DNA of 49,395 nt from Candidatus Blautia merdipullorum. Lineage in GTDB: Bacteria > Bacillota > Clostridia > Lachnospirales > Lachnospiraceae. The translations under genes and the position numbers were made by a program. Under the pieces are notes generated by a model that was given only the letters and a program-made list of their open reading frames with translations, was not told where the DNA came from and did no database searches. The first letter of the stretch is position 1. The number at the start of each line of letters is the position of its first letter. This document shows, one piece after another, positions 11,947-21,862 of the stretch. The stretch covers positions 1-49,395 of the forward strand of contig DWYL01000096.1 in assembly GCA_019118685.1 (NCBI GenBank). Direction: 5' to 3'.

Positions 11947-13416
11947 CTACATTTTCTTCTTTAATGCTTTTCTCTTATTTGCATACCAGATGATCACGCC
12001 TACATAAACAGCTGCTGCGCAGATACCGATAATGTAAGCGCCTGTCCACGGAATATTGAAGCCGATCTGTGCGTTAGCGATATATGTAATAGTAACAAAT
12101 GCATACCAGGCTCCCGGGATCAGAGGCATCCAAGCGAATTTTGCTTTTCCGTTCTCAAACATCCATACAGAGATGGCCAGGAACGCGAACAGAGACAAGG
12201 TCTGGTTGGACCATGCGAAGTAACGCCACAGGATATTGAAGCCGTTGGCATTCATCTTAGCAAATACCAGGATCACTGCTACTAAAGCAAAAATCACTGC
12301 AGACAGTCCCAGACGTTTTGCTTTGGAAGTCTGGTCAATATGGAAAGACTCCGCAATTGCAAGACGCAGAGAACGAAGAGCCGTATCTCCTGAAGTAATC
12401 GGAAGAACGATAACGCCCAGAAGAGCGATAATACCTCCCACAGATCCCAAGATGTTTTTACATACAACACCGATGGTAGCTGTAGCCAGTGAAGCATTTG
12501 CCTCCTGAAGTCCCAGATTGTAAACGCCCATAGCCCCTGCTGCCCATACCATAGCGATGAAACCTTCCAGAACCATCATGTTGTAGAATGTCATGCGGCC
12601 CTGTTTCTCGCTCTTCATAGTACGGGAAATAATAGCAGTCTGTGTGGAATGGAATCCGGAAAGGATACCGCAGGCAACTGTGATGAAGAAAATCGGAATA
12701 AAATGATTTCCGTTGAAGTAATCACCATACGCCACAGCACCGTTCCAGTTGCCCCAAAGCTCAACAAGGGGATATCCCTTTACAAACAAACCGATAAATA
12801 CACCTAATGCTGAGAACAGCAGGATAGCTCCGAAAATAGGATAAATACGGCCAATGATCTTATCAATAGGGAATACAGTAGCAATCAGATAATAAGCAAA
12901 AATCACACCGTAAATCACCCATGTAGAAACAGATGTGGCAGCTCCATCAAAGCCAAATACCTGTGTAGCGGCAATATCCCCAGGTGTATAGATAAACACT
13001 GCACCCACTAACAGAAGCAGCAGGCTGCAGAAAATCTGGTATACCGTATATACGCCTTTGTTGCTGTACTTACGGATTGTCTCAGGCATCTGAGAACCGC
13101 CGTCTCTCAAGCAGATCATACCGGAAAAATAGTCATGCATGGCGCCGCCGATGATATTTCCGATCGGTATTGTAATGAAGGCAATAGGTCCGAATAGGAT
13201 ACCCTGGATAGGTCCAAGGATAGGACCGGTACCTGCAATGTTTAATAAATTGATCAGACTGTTTTTCCACTCTTTCATAGGAACAAAGTCCACACCGTCC
13301 TGTTTGGTGTAAGCCGGTGTCTTTCTGTCGTCAGGTCCGAATACTTTCTCGCAGAATTTACCGTAAAGAGCTGCGCCTCCGAACAGAATGACGAGACCGA
13401 TGATAAAGGTAATCAT
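11947..13416 (-). CDS. CstA-family carbon starvation/peptide-pyruvate transporter
   Basis: 489 aa multi-TM; LLNIAGTGPILGPIQGILFGPIAFITIPIGNIIGGAMHDYFSGMICLRDGG matches the CstA signature region. Confidence 0.92.
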   Translation of the reverse strand: MITFIIGLVILFGGAALYGKFCEKVFGPDDRKTPAYTKQDGVDFVPMKEWKNSLINLLNIAGTGPILGPIQGILFGPIAFITIPIGNIIGGAMHDYFSGMICLRDGGSQMPETIRKYSNKGVYTVYQIFCSLLLLLVGAVFIYTPGDIAATQVFGFDGAATSVSTWVIYGVIFAYYLIATVFPIDKIIGRIYPIFGAILLFSALGVFIGLFVKGYPLVELWGNWNGAVAYGDYFNGNHFIPIFFITVACGILSGFHSTQTAIISRTMKSEKQGRMTFYNMMVLEGFIAMVWAAGAMGVYNLGLQEANASLATATIGVVCKNILGSVGGIIALLGVIVLPITSGDTALRSLRLAIAESFHIDQTSKAKRLGLSAVIFALVAVILVFAKMNANGFNILWRYFAWSNQTLSLFAFLAISVWMFENGKAKFAWMPLIPGAWYAFVTITYIANAQIGFNIPWTGAYIIGICAAAVYVGVIIWYANKRKALKKKM

Positions 13417-13467
13417 GTCAATTCCTCCCTCTCGTAGAATTTTAGTAGAATTTTATTACACTAAAAT

Positions 13468-13496
13468 AGTATATCAGCAAAGCCTCCAATTGTAAA
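13468..13496 (-). promoter_or_regulatory. Promoter upstream of CstA-family gene
   Basis: Minus strand TTTACA-N17-TATACT. Confidence 0.6.
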
Positions 13497-13648
13497 GTTT
13501 TTATGATAAAAAAATTGGTTATACTTCATATAATTTTTAGGAATATTTATTTTTTTATAATATTTTTTATCCAGTATCTACAATCTCTTCCCTTCGGAAT
13601 CCGGATTTTCTGTGAATAACCCCCACTGCCGCCCGACCGGTGCACTGC

Positions 13649-13680
13649 AAAAAGGCCGGACAGATAAATCTGCCCGGCCT
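13649..13680 (-). terminator. Intrinsic terminator downstream of rplL
   Basis: Minus strand AGGCCGGGCAGATTTATCTGTCCGGCCTTTTT. Confidence 0.85.
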
Positions 13681-13708
13681 CTGCATATGCAAAAGTCTTT
13701 TCTCTGAA

Positions 13709-14083
13709 TTATTTAAGAGTAACTTTAGCGCCTTCGCCTTCCAGTTTTGTCTTAATTTCTTCAGCTTCAGCTTTAGAAGCGCCTTCTTTCACTACCTTAG
13801 GAGCTCCGTCTACAACTTCTTTAGCTTCTTTCAGTCCTAAGCCTGTTACTTCACGAACAACTTTGATAACTTTAACTTTGTTTGGTCCAACTTCTGTCAG
13901 TTCAACATCAAACTCGTCTTTCTCTTCTGCTGCTTCTCCAGCTCCGCCTGCTGCTGCTACTACAACGCCTGCTGCTGCAGATACACCAAATTCTTCTTCA
14001 CATGCTTTTACTAACTCATTTAACTCTAATACAGATAACTCTTTGATAGCTTCAATAAATTCAGCTGTTGTTAACTTTGCCAT
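13709..14083 (-). CDS. rplL: 50S ribosomal protein L7/L12
   Basis: [47 protein letters not shown]...[54 protein letters not shown]. Confidence 0.99.
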   Translation of the reverse strand: MAKLTTAEFIEAIKELSVLELNELVKACEEEFGVSAAAGVVVAAAGGAGEAAEEKDEFDVELTEVGPNKVKVIKVVREVTGLGLKEAKEVVDGAPKVVKEGASKAEAEEIKTKLEGEGAKVTLK

Positions 14084-14165
14084 TCTTTTTTACCTCCGAT
14101 TAAATTTTCTTTTTCTCTTGCCCCTTGTTTTTCGGGCTGTTCACGTAATTAAAAACTTCCTTCGG

Positions 14166-14651
14166 TTATGCCTGCTGCTCAGCGATCTGATTAAGCACAC
14201 GAGCGAAGTTTGTGATAGGAGACTGGATGCTTCCAAGAAGTTTTCCAAGAAGTTCTTCTCTTGAAGGGATCTTGGACAGTGCTTCCATTCCTGTCTGATC
14301 ATAGTAGGCACCTTCTACGATACCTGCAACTAATTCCAGAGTAGGAACTGTTTTTGCATATTTAGCAAGGATTCTTGCAGGAGCTGTGGCGTCTTCCGCA
14401 CATACAGCCAGAGCGTTTGTTCCCTCTAAATGCTGGCACAGTTCTTCACATGGTGTTCCTTTAAATGCAAAGTTCATCATTGTGTTTTTGTAAACTTTGT
14501 AAACAACACCAGCTTCTCTTAATTCCTTACGCATCTGAGTATCCTGCTCAACATTGATGCCCTTGTAATTTACCAGCACTACAGAAGCCGCATCTTTAAT
14601 GCTGTTGGAAATCTCTTCTACGACAGGTTTCTTAAGTTCTACTTTTGCCAT
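14166..14651 (-). CDS. rplJ: 50S ribosomal protein L10
   Basis: MAKVELKKPVVEEISNSIKDAASVVLVNYKGINVEQDTQMRKELREAGVVYKVYKNTMMNFAFKGT. Confidence 0.98.
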   Translation of the reverse strand: MAKVELKKPVVEEISNSIKDAASVVLVNYKGINVEQDTQMRKELREAGVVYKVYKNTMMNFAFKGTPCEELCQHLEGTNALAVCAEDATAPARILAKYAKTVPTLELVAGIVEGAYYDQTGMEALSKIPSREELLGKLLGSIQSPITNFARVLNQIAEQQA

Positions 14652-14669
14652 GAATCGTGCACCTCCTTA

Positions 14670-14882
14670 TATTTTTAGGCTGCGCTGCTTCGGCTTCGGA
14701 GGATTCCTCCTCTGCCTCGAATAAGAAAAACCTCTTTGCCTGAAAGACAAAGAGGTACTGATCAATCTTAGAATCTGCAAAGATACTTCATCTCTGCTTC
14801 TGTAATTAAGAATGAAACTTTCCTCGGCAGGCGTTTTCATCATTATACCTTACGGCACCTGCTGTCTTCGGCAGCTAATCCT
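14670..14882 (-). ncRNA. L10 leader (cis-regulatory leader of rplJL), boundaries approximate
   Basis: About 200-nt structured leader between a promoter (14888-14916) and rplJ, containing an internal terminator/attenuator hairpin CCTCTTTG-tctttcagg-CAAAGAGGTTTTT (14726-14755); position and architecture match Firmicutes L10 leaders. Not tested with a covariance model. Confidence 0.7.
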
Positions 14883-14887
14883 TTGAT

Positions 14888-14916
14888 AACATAGCATACT
14901 TAAAAATGCTTGTCAA
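14888..14916 (-). promoter_or_regulatory. Promoter for rplJL
   Basis: Minus strand TTGACA-N17-TATGTT. Confidence 0.65.
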
Positions 14917-15006
14917 CTGTTTTTTGCAGAAATTTCGGAATTTCTTGTCTTTTTCAGGGCTCTCTGCTACAATTTTTTTAAATATTTGCATATCAGGAGG
15001 AGAAAC

Positions 15007-17496
15007 ATGGTAAAACAAACCCTAAACGCTGGCTGGAGCCTGAAAAGAAGAAATTCATCAGAAACTTTTCCTGCCTCTGTGCCTACCAGCGTATACACAG
15101 TTCTGGCCGCTAACGGCCAGATACCCGAGCCTTACTGGAAAGGAAATGAAGATCTGGTAAGGGATGTGATCAACGATGATTTTCTTTACACCTGCACCTT
15201 TGACGCAGATCCGGAGCTGTTCGGCCAGGATCAGATACTTCTGCGCTTTGACGGCATTGATACCATTGCTGACATTTATCTCAACGATGTCCTGATGGGA
15301 CATACTTTTAATATGCACCGGATCTGGGAATTTTCTCCGGGCTCCTGCCTGAAGCCAGGATCCAACAAGCTGGAAGTCCTTCTCCACTCCCCTTTAAAAG
15401 CGGCAGACCAGGCCTTTGCCGACTGTCCCACCCGGGGCACAGAGGATGCCTGGGAAGGCTTCAGCCATATCCGGAAAGCCCATTATATGTATGGCTGGGA
15501 CTGGGGCGCTCATCTTCCGGACGCCGGAATCTTCCGCAGCGTTTCCCTTCTGGGCATTTCCAAAGCCAGGATCGACTCCGTATATATACGCCAGGTACAT
15601 GAAGAAGATAAGGTAACCCTTTATTTTTCTCCTTCTCTGTGTACCGCCGGAGACTGGGACAGAGAACAGACCCTTCAGGAGCTCCGCAAACAGGAGGGGG
15701 ATCTTTCTTATACCTATCGGGTAACCGTCACCGGTCCTGAGGGCAGTTCCTTCACCCTGGAAGATGCTCCGGAATCTGTGCAGATCTCAGACCCTCAGCT
15801 TTGGTGGCCTAACGGCCTGGGCCGGCAGCCTCTGTACCAGATCTCTGTAGATCTGCTTTATAACGAAAAGGTTCTGGACACCTGGACCCGGAAAATCGGC
15901 CTGCGCACTTTGACCATGTGTGTGGAAAAAGATCAGTGGGGCGCTTCCTTTGCCCATATGGTAAACGGTGTCAGATTTTTTGCCATGGGCGGCGACTATA
16001 TCCCTGAAGAGCATCTCCTTGGAAGGATTTCTTCTGAAAAACGGCAGCGGCTTCTGGAGGATGCAAAGCTGGCTAATTTTAACACCATCCGCGTCTGGGG
16101 CGGGGGATATTATCCTGATGATGAATTTTTCGACCTCTGTGACCAGCTGGGGCTGGTTGTCTGGGAGGACTTTATGTTCGCCTGCTCAGTCTATGAACTG
16201 ACCCCGGAATTTGAAGACAACATTGTCCATGAATTTGCAGACAACATTAAACGGATCCGTCATCATGCCAGCCTAGGCCTGTGGTGCGGGAATAATGAGA
16301 TGGAGTCCTTTGTAAAAGAAGGGGAGTGGGTTTCCAAGCCTTCCGAAGTCCGGGATTATCTTTTTATGTATGAACGGATCATTCCTCAGGTGCTGGAAAA
16401 GTATGATCCGGAAACCTTCTACTGGCCCTCCAGCCCTTCCTCAGGCGGTTCTTTTGATGATCCTCAGGACCCGGACCGGGGAGACGTACATTTCTGGCAG
16501 GTATGGCACGGGAACAAGCCCTTCTCGGAGTATCGGAAATATGGCTTCCGCTATCTTTCCGAATTTGGTTTCCAGTCCTTCCCTTCTGCAAAAACAGTAG
16601 AGGAAGGGATCAGCGACGACCCTCAGGACTGGAATATTTTCTCCTATGTAATGGAAAAACATCAGAGAAATAACGCAGCAAACGGAAAGATCTTGAATTA
16701 CCTCCAGCAGACCTACAAATACCCTTACGATTTTTCTTCCCTGGTATATGCTTCTCAGCTTCTTCAGGCTGATGCCATCCGTTATGGAGTAGAGCATTTC
16801 CGCAGAAACCGTGGAAGATGTATGGGGGCTGTATACTGGCAGCTCAATGACTGCTGGCCGGTGACCTCCTGGTCCTCTATTGACTATTATGGCCGGTGGA
16901 AGGCTCTCCATTACTATGCGAAACGCTTCTTTTCCCCAGTCATGATCTCCTGCGAAGAACAAAGCTGGATGACTGCCGCCAAAGATATGAACCGGCAGCA
17001 TTTTGCATTTGAAAAATCCATCCGTCTGAACGTGACCAACGAAACTATGGAAGAAAAACATCTCACTGTAAGATGGGCATTAAGAAAGGCAGATGCATCT
17101 GTGATCCGGGAGGAATCCCAGGAAATCACTGCAGCTCCTCTTTCTGCTTACTGGCTGGATAAGGTGCTCCTTCCCGACGCAGAGCTCTTTGATGAGTATG
17201 TCAGCTATCAGGTGGAAGAAAATGGAGAAAGTCTTTCTTCCGGAACTGTGATCTTCTCCTATCCGAAATACTTCCACTATGTGGATCCCAGGCTTCAGGC
17301 AGAAGTGGAAGAGGATGAACTGGTAGTCAAGGCTTCCGCCTACGCCAAAAGCGTAGAGATCCTTAACGAAAAAGAAGACCTGGTCCTGGAAGACAACTAC
17401 TTTGACATGAACGGCGGCGAAAAAAGAATCCGTATTCTGAGAGGCACTCCGGAAGGCCTGAAACTCCGCAGCGTATATGATATTGGAAGGAGCTAA
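15007..17496 (+). CDS. GH2 beta-mannosidase
   Basis: 829 aa from ATG 15007 (AGGAGG upstream); KAHYMYGWDWGAHLPDAGIFRSVSL, LWCGNNEMES (acid/base Glu), SEFGFQSFPS (nucleophile Glu). Confidence 0.92.
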   Translation: MVKQTLNAGWSLKRRNSSETFPASVPTSVYTVLAANGQIPEPYWKGNEDLVRDVINDDFLYTCTFDADPELFGQDQILLRFDGIDTIADIYLNDVLMGHTFNMHRIWEFSPGSCLKPGSNKLEVLLHSPLKAADQAFADCPTRGTEDAWEGFSHIRKAHYMYGWDWGAHLPDAGIFRSVSLLGISKARIDSVYIRQVHEEDKVTLYFSPSLCTAGDWDREQTLQELRKQEGDLSYTYRVTVTGPEGSSFTLEDAPESVQISDPQLWWPNGLGRQPLYQISVDLLYNEKVLDTWTRKIGLRTLTMCVEKDQWGASFAHMVNGVRFFAMGGDYIPEEHLLGRISSEKRQRLLEDAKLANFNTIRVWGGGYYPDDEFFDLCDQLGLVVWEDFMFACSVYELTPEFEDNIVHEFADNIKRIRHHASLGLWCGNNEMESFVKEGEWVSKPSEVRDYLFMYERIIPQVLEKYDPETFYWPSSPSSGGSFDDPQDPDRGDVHFWQVWHGNKPFSEYRKYGFRYLSEFGFQSFPSAKTVEEGISDDPQDWNIFSYVMEKHQRNNAANGKILNYLQQTYKYPYDFSSLVYASQLLQADAIRYGVEHFRRNRGRCMGAVYWQLNDCWPVTSWSSIDYYGRWKALHYYAKRFFSPVMISCEEQSWMTAAKDMNRQHFAFEKSIRLNVTNETMEEKHLTVRWALRKADASVIREESQEITAAPLSAYWLDKVLLPDAELFDEYVSYQVEENGESLSSGTVIFSYPKYFHYVDPRLQAEVEEDELVVKASAYAKSVEILNEKEDLVLEDNYFDMNGGEKRIRILRGTPEGLKLRSVYDIGRS

Positions 17497-17512
17497 AGAA
17501 AACACACAACTT

Positions 17513-17552
17513 AAAAAGAGCCGGGAAATCAGAAAATTTCCCGGCTCTTTTT
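17513..17552. terminator. Bidirectional terminator between convergent GH2 and GH3 genes
   Basis: AAAAAGAGCCGGGAAAT-cagaaa-ATTTCCCGGCTCTTTTT. Confidence 0.9.
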
Positions 17553-17580
17553 AATCATTTTTTTCAAAAAAGCCAAAATC

Positions 17581-19863
17581 TTATCTGCGGTCTGCGGCTT
17601 CCTGCAGTTTCTGGATGAATTCCTGGATTTCTTCTGTGGTCATTCCCATAAAGCTTCTCAGAGAACGAAGAGGAGAGTTCTCCATCATTTTCAGAGACAT
17701 TTCTTTTGTAATGGCCTCAGAAGCCGCGCTGTTTTCTTCCTCGGAGGATCCTCCCATATGCTGGATAAGGCTGTCTGTCATGCCTTCGACCACAGCTTTT
17801 GTCTTTGGATTTTCCAGGAGTTCTCCAATGGTTGTATTCATATGGATATGCATAGGCAGCTCTGTAGTGCTTTCTACATAGACGGTTTTCTTTAACCGGA
17901 TATCTCTGGAAGAAGCAGCCGCCAGGATCTCGTATTCACCGGAAGCGGCGTACCAGTCATGGATATCTGTGTTATACCAGGCAAAGCTTCTCTTATCCAG
18001 TTCCATTTCCACTGTTTTCTCTTCCTGAGGCTGAAGTTCTACCTTCACAAAATTTTTCAGTTCCTTCACAGGACGGCTGGCAGCTCCGGTCTTGTCTGCC
18101 ACATAGAGCTGAACGATTTCTTTTCCTGCTCTGTTTCCTGTATTTTTCACCTTCAGCGTTACTTTTAGCTTATCCGTATCTTTGATCTTATCAGAGGAGA
18201 GCTGAAGGTCACTATATTCAAAAGTCGTGTAGCTCAGTCCGTATCCAAATGGGTAGCGTACCGGCATTTCCTTAGTGTCATAGTAGCGGTATCCCACAAA
18301 GACTCCCTCTTTGTATTCTACCTTCTGTCCGTCTCCAGGGAAGTTCAGGTAAGATGGATTGTCGGAAAGTTTATAGGGAATGGTCTCAGCCAGTTTACCG
18401 CTTGGGTTTACTTTTCCAAACAGGATATCTACTTCCGCCTGTCCTACAGCCTGTCCGCAGAGGTATGCTTCCAGGATTCCCTTTACCTGGTCCGCCCAGG
18501 GCATTTCCACCGGTGAACCGTTATGGAGGACAACCACTACATTTTCCTGGACCTTTGCGATCTCAGAGATCAGAGTATTCTGGCAGTCCGGCATCCTCAT
18601 GTGGGTTCTGTCGTATCCTTCAGACTCAAAAGCATCGGGAAGTCCTGCAAAGATCACTGCCACGTCAGCTTCCTTTGCAGTCTCTACTGCCTGGTTCAGC
18701 ATAGCCTGGTCTATAACATCTTCTTTCACATCATATCCCTGAGCGTAAGTCACCTCTGCCACCTCTTTCACAGCTTCCAGAGCGCTGGTGATCTTAAAGG
18801 AATTGATGTGAGAGCTTCCGCCTCCCTGGAACCTGGGTGTTTCTGCAAATTTTCCGATAAAGGCGATCTTCTTTCCCTGAGCCGGCAGAGGAAGAACTCC
18901 TTCGTTTTTCAGAAGCACCATAGACTCCCCTGCAATTTTGGCAGCCAGTTTGTGATCTTCCTCCGGGTCAAATTTTCCTTCCTGACGGTTATCTGTAAAT
19001 TTAAAGACAATATTCAGGATTCTTTCCACTGCCCTGTCCAGCACAGACTCTTCAAGTTCCCCGTTCTTTACTGCTTCTACGATTTCTTTGTCTGTGTTTC
19101 CGCCGCTTCCCGGCATTTCCAGTTCCAGTCCGGCTTTTAAGCCCTTCACACGGTCGTTGACTGCGCCCCAATCAGACATCACATAGCCTTCAAATCCCCA
19201 CTGGTCTCTCAGGACCTCTGTGAGCAGCCAGTGGTTTTCAGAAGCAAACTCTCCGTTGATCCGGTTATAAGAACACATGACGGTATCCGGCTTTGCTTCT
19301 TTTATGGCCGTTTCAAATGCAGCCAGGTAGATTTCTCTTAACGTCCTTTCATCAATCTCAGAGGAGCAGGACATTCTTCTGTGTTCCTGGTTATTTGCGG
19401 CAAAATGCTTAATAGAGGTTCCTACATTTTTAGACTGCACACCTTTGATATGGGCTGCGGCCATCTGGGAAGCCAGATACGGATCCTCTGAAAAATACTC
19501 AAAGTTTCTTCCGCAGAGAGGGGAACGTTTGATGTTCACTGCAGGTCCCAGGATCACAGAAAGATCCTCTGCCTGACACTCATCCCCGATCCTTTCTCCC
19601 ATTTCTTCCAGCAGATCTCTGTCAAATGAGCAGGCAGTGGCGCAGGCAGTGGGGAAGCATACCGCCTTGATACTCTCGTTCAGGCCCAGATGGTCTGCCT
19701 CTTCCGCCTGTTTCCGCAGTCCATGAGGTCCGTCGCTGACCATTACCTCAGGGATTCCCAGTCTTTCTACCCCTTTTAAATGCCAGAAGTCCTTTCCGGA
19801 GCACATACCGGCTTTTTCTTCCAGAGTCATTTCTCTGATTATGGCTTTTACATCACGTTTCAT
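17581..19863 (-). CDS. GH3 beta-glucosidase-type glycosidase with FnIII-like domain and extra C-terminal helical module
   Basis: 760 aa; MVSDGPHGLRKQ, GRNFEYFSEDPYLASQMA, KHFAANNQEHRR, GYVMSDWGAVND; C-terminal fibronectin-like segment then about 85-aa tail. Confidence 0.93.
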   Translation of the reverse strand: MKRDVKAIIREMTLEEKAGMCSGKDFWHLKGVERLGIPEVMVSDGPHGLRKQAEEADHLGLNESIKAVCFPTACATACSFDRDLLEEMGERIGDECQAEDLSVILGPAVNIKRSPLCGRNFEYFSEDPYLASQMAAAHIKGVQSKNVGTSIKHFAANNQEHRRMSCSSEIDERTLREIYLAAFETAIKEAKPDTVMCSYNRINGEFASENHWLLTEVLRDQWGFEGYVMSDWGAVNDRVKGLKAGLELEMPGSGGNTDKEIVEAVKNGELEESVLDRAVERILNIVFKFTDNRQEGKFDPEEDHKLAAKIAGESMVLLKNEGVLPLPAQGKKIAFIGKFAETPRFQGGGSSHINSFKITSALEAVKEVAEVTYAQGYDVKEDVIDQAMLNQAVETAKEADVAVIFAGLPDAFESEGYDRTHMRMPDCQNTLISEIAKVQENVVVVLHNGSPVEMPWADQVKGILEAYLCGQAVGQAEVDILFGKVNPSGKLAETIPYKLSDNPSYLNFPGDGQKVEYKEGVFVGYRYYDTKEMPVRYPFGYGLSYTTFEYSDLQLSSDKIKDTDKLKVTLKVKNTGNRAGKEIVQLYVADKTGAASRPVKELKNFVKVELQPQEEKTVEMELDKRSFAWYNTDIHDWYAASGEYEILAAASSRDIRLKKTVYVESTTELPMHIHMNTTIGELLENPKTKAVVEGMTDSLIQHMGGSSEEENSAASEAITKEMSLKMMENSPLRSLRSFMGMTTEEIQEFIQKLQEAADRR

Positions 19864-20002
19864 TTTCTTCGCTCCTTTATCACCTTTTTATAGGATAAAC
19901 CTATCACAAATCATCCGGAAAAAATATCACATTTCTGCTGTTTTTATTATTTTCACGCTGACAATTTTCCGATATAATAAGGGGTATAAAGGAGGCTGGT
20001 TT

Positions 20003-20752
20003 ATGACGATTTTTGAAAAGGATAATTTCGATTTTTTAGATAAAAAGACCCGGCAGATCCTTCTGGCTTCCAGGGAATCCTTTGTCCCTCACACCCCTTA
20101 CCGCTATGAAAAAGATATGCTGGAAGCAGTGCGCATAGGAGATATGGATCTGGCCAAACAATGTATGGAAGCCCTGGAAAAGACCGGACAGGCAGGCAGG
20201 CTCAGCTCCAGTCCCCTTCGCCAGGCCCAGATCATCTTTATTTCCTATATCACCCAGATCACCAGAGCAGCCATGGACGCCGGCGTGGCCGAAGATCTGG
20301 CCTATGCCATGAGCGACAGCTACATCCAGACCTCGGAAGAGTGTACTTCTCCTTCCCAGATCCAGGCCTTAAGAGAGCGGGCCCTCCGGGATTTTGTCAG
20401 CGCAGTCAGGCACAAAAAAGAGTCTCCGCCCTATTCCAAGGCGGTCCGCAAAGCCATCCACTATATCCACAGCCATCTCCAGGAAAAGATCTCTCTTCCC
20501 CAGTTAGCCCGGGCCTCGGGGCTGAGCAGAGGAAGATTTTCCCACCTTTTCAAAGAAGAAACCGGGATGAGTCCTATGGCTTATCTACAGAAGGAGCGTC
20601 TGGAAACAGCCTGTTCCATGCTCCTGTATACAGATTATCCCCTTTCAGAGATCAGCGCCGCCCTGTGCTTTTCCAGTGAAAGCCACTTTATCAAGATTTT
20701 CCGGGAATATACAGGAAGGACTCCCGGCAGATACCGGAAGTCCCAAAGCTGA
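20003..20752 (+). CDS. AraC-family transcriptional regulator
   Basis: C-terminal HTH: IHYIHSHLQEKISLPQLARASGLSRGRFSHLFKEETGMSPMAYLQKERLETACSMLLYTDYPLSEISAALCFSSESHFIKIFREYTGRTPGRYR. Start ATG 20003 with AGGAGG; ORF-track start 19841 is upstream. Confidence 0.93.
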   Translation: MTIFEKDNFDFLDKKTRQILLASRESFVPHTPYRYEKDMLEAVRIGDMDLAKQCMEALEKTGQAGRLSSSPLRQAQIIFISYITQITRAAMDAGVAEDLAYAMSDSYIQTSEECTSPSQIQALRERALRDFVSAVRHKKESPPYSKAVRKAIHYIHSHLQEKISLPQLARASGLSRGRFSHLFKEETGMSPMAYLQKERLETACSMLLYTDYPLSEISAALCFSSESHFIKIFREYTGRTPGRYRKSQS

Positions 20753-20781
20753 CCCATAGAAATAAATTTCTCCTGGGGATC

Positions 20782-21852
20782 TTAAACCTGATTTTCAATT
20801 TTTTCCAAAGCCTCTTTCAGCTTTGCCTGTTCTTCCCGGGAAAGATCCGTATTGCCCAGGACTTCCCGAAGGGTCCGGTTATCTGCCATAAGGAAGAAAC
20901 CTTCCATCCCTTCTCTTCTGGTGATCTCTCCCGCCGCAGGCCCTATGCTGTCTGCCACCTGCTGCCGGTGACAAGTAAGCCAGTCCAGGAAAGATCCCAT
21001 AACATCCGCCCCTTTTTCATGCCGCCGCAGATAGCCCAGGGTGCATTCCAGAGAAAGATAGTCCTCATAATCTCCTGTCACATGTCTGGGGCAGGCAGGG
21101 GCTGTCATTGTTTTTTCCCCGAAATCTCCCAGAATATCTCTCAGCCATGCAATGCAGTCATCTGTCCACCGGGGAACCCGGCTGCACAGATGAGAATCCC
21201 TATACTGTACAGAGGTATCTCCTGTAGAAAATCCATGGGGCCCGTAGGCATAGATATGACTTTCAAAAGAAACTCCGTTTTTCGCCAGAGCCGTGACAAA
21301 AGACAGAGAGTTCTGTATGGGAACCACACTGTCATCCCTGGTAGCAAAGACAAAGCAGGGGCAGGTACGCCTGTCCACAGCCGCCACCGCATCCGGCGCC
21401 GTCTTTTCACATTTTTCCACAGTTTCTTTTTCTGTCACCGCATACCCCAGAACCGCTGCCGCAGGTCTGTGTTCTGCCATAGTGGCCGCACAAGCCGCCA
21501 GATGACCTCCTGCAGAAAAGCCCAGCACTGCAACCTTGTCTTCATATACCTTCCATTCTTCCGCTCTGGCATGGATCAGTTCCATTGCCTTTTCATAATC
21601 TTCCAGAGGGTTTGGCCATCTGGCGTCTTTCCCTATGGAGTAGTTAAGGATAAACACCTGAAAACCGGCTTTCAAAAAAGCCATAGCCGGAGGATCCGCC
21701 TCCCGTTCAGAGCAGTACTGGTAGCCTCCTCCGGGAATGATCAGCATTCCCGGCCGCGCTGAAATATAGTCAAATCTTCCCCCTGTCTCCTGAAGATAAG
21801 CAGTAAGGGTTACATTTCTCTCTTCGTTTAACGTGATCTTTTCTGTCCTCAT
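20782..21852 (-). CDS. Alpha/beta hydrolase (carbohydrate esterase/lipase type) with extra C-terminal module
   Basis: LIIPGGGYQYCSEREADPPAMAFLKAGFQVFILNYS; VLGFSAGGHLAA (GxSxG); downstream D and H (DDSVVP, YGPHGFS). Confidence 0.85.
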   Translation of the reverse strand: MRTEKITLNEERNVTLTAYLQETGGRFDYISARPGMLIIPGGGYQYCSEREADPPAMAFLKAGFQVFILNYSIGKDARWPNPLEDYEKAMELIHARAEEWKVYEDKVAVLGFSAGGHLAACAATMAEHRPAAAVLGYAVTEKETVEKCEKTAPDAVAAVDRRTCPCFVFATRDDSVVPIQNSLSFVTALAKNGVSFESHIYAYGPHGFSTGDTSVQYRDSHLCSRVPRWTDDCIAWLRDILGDFGEKTMTAPACPRHVTGDYEDYLSLECTLGYLRRHEKGADVMGSFLDWLTCHRQQVADSIGPAAGEITRREGMEGFFLMADNRTLREVLGNTDLSREEQAKLKEALEKIENQV

Positions 21853-21862
21853 TTCCGTCCTC

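Noticed and set aside
16441-17061. 206-aa minus-strand ORF in the GH2 gene
   Set aside because: Antisense to catalytic GH2 coding sequence; no motifs.
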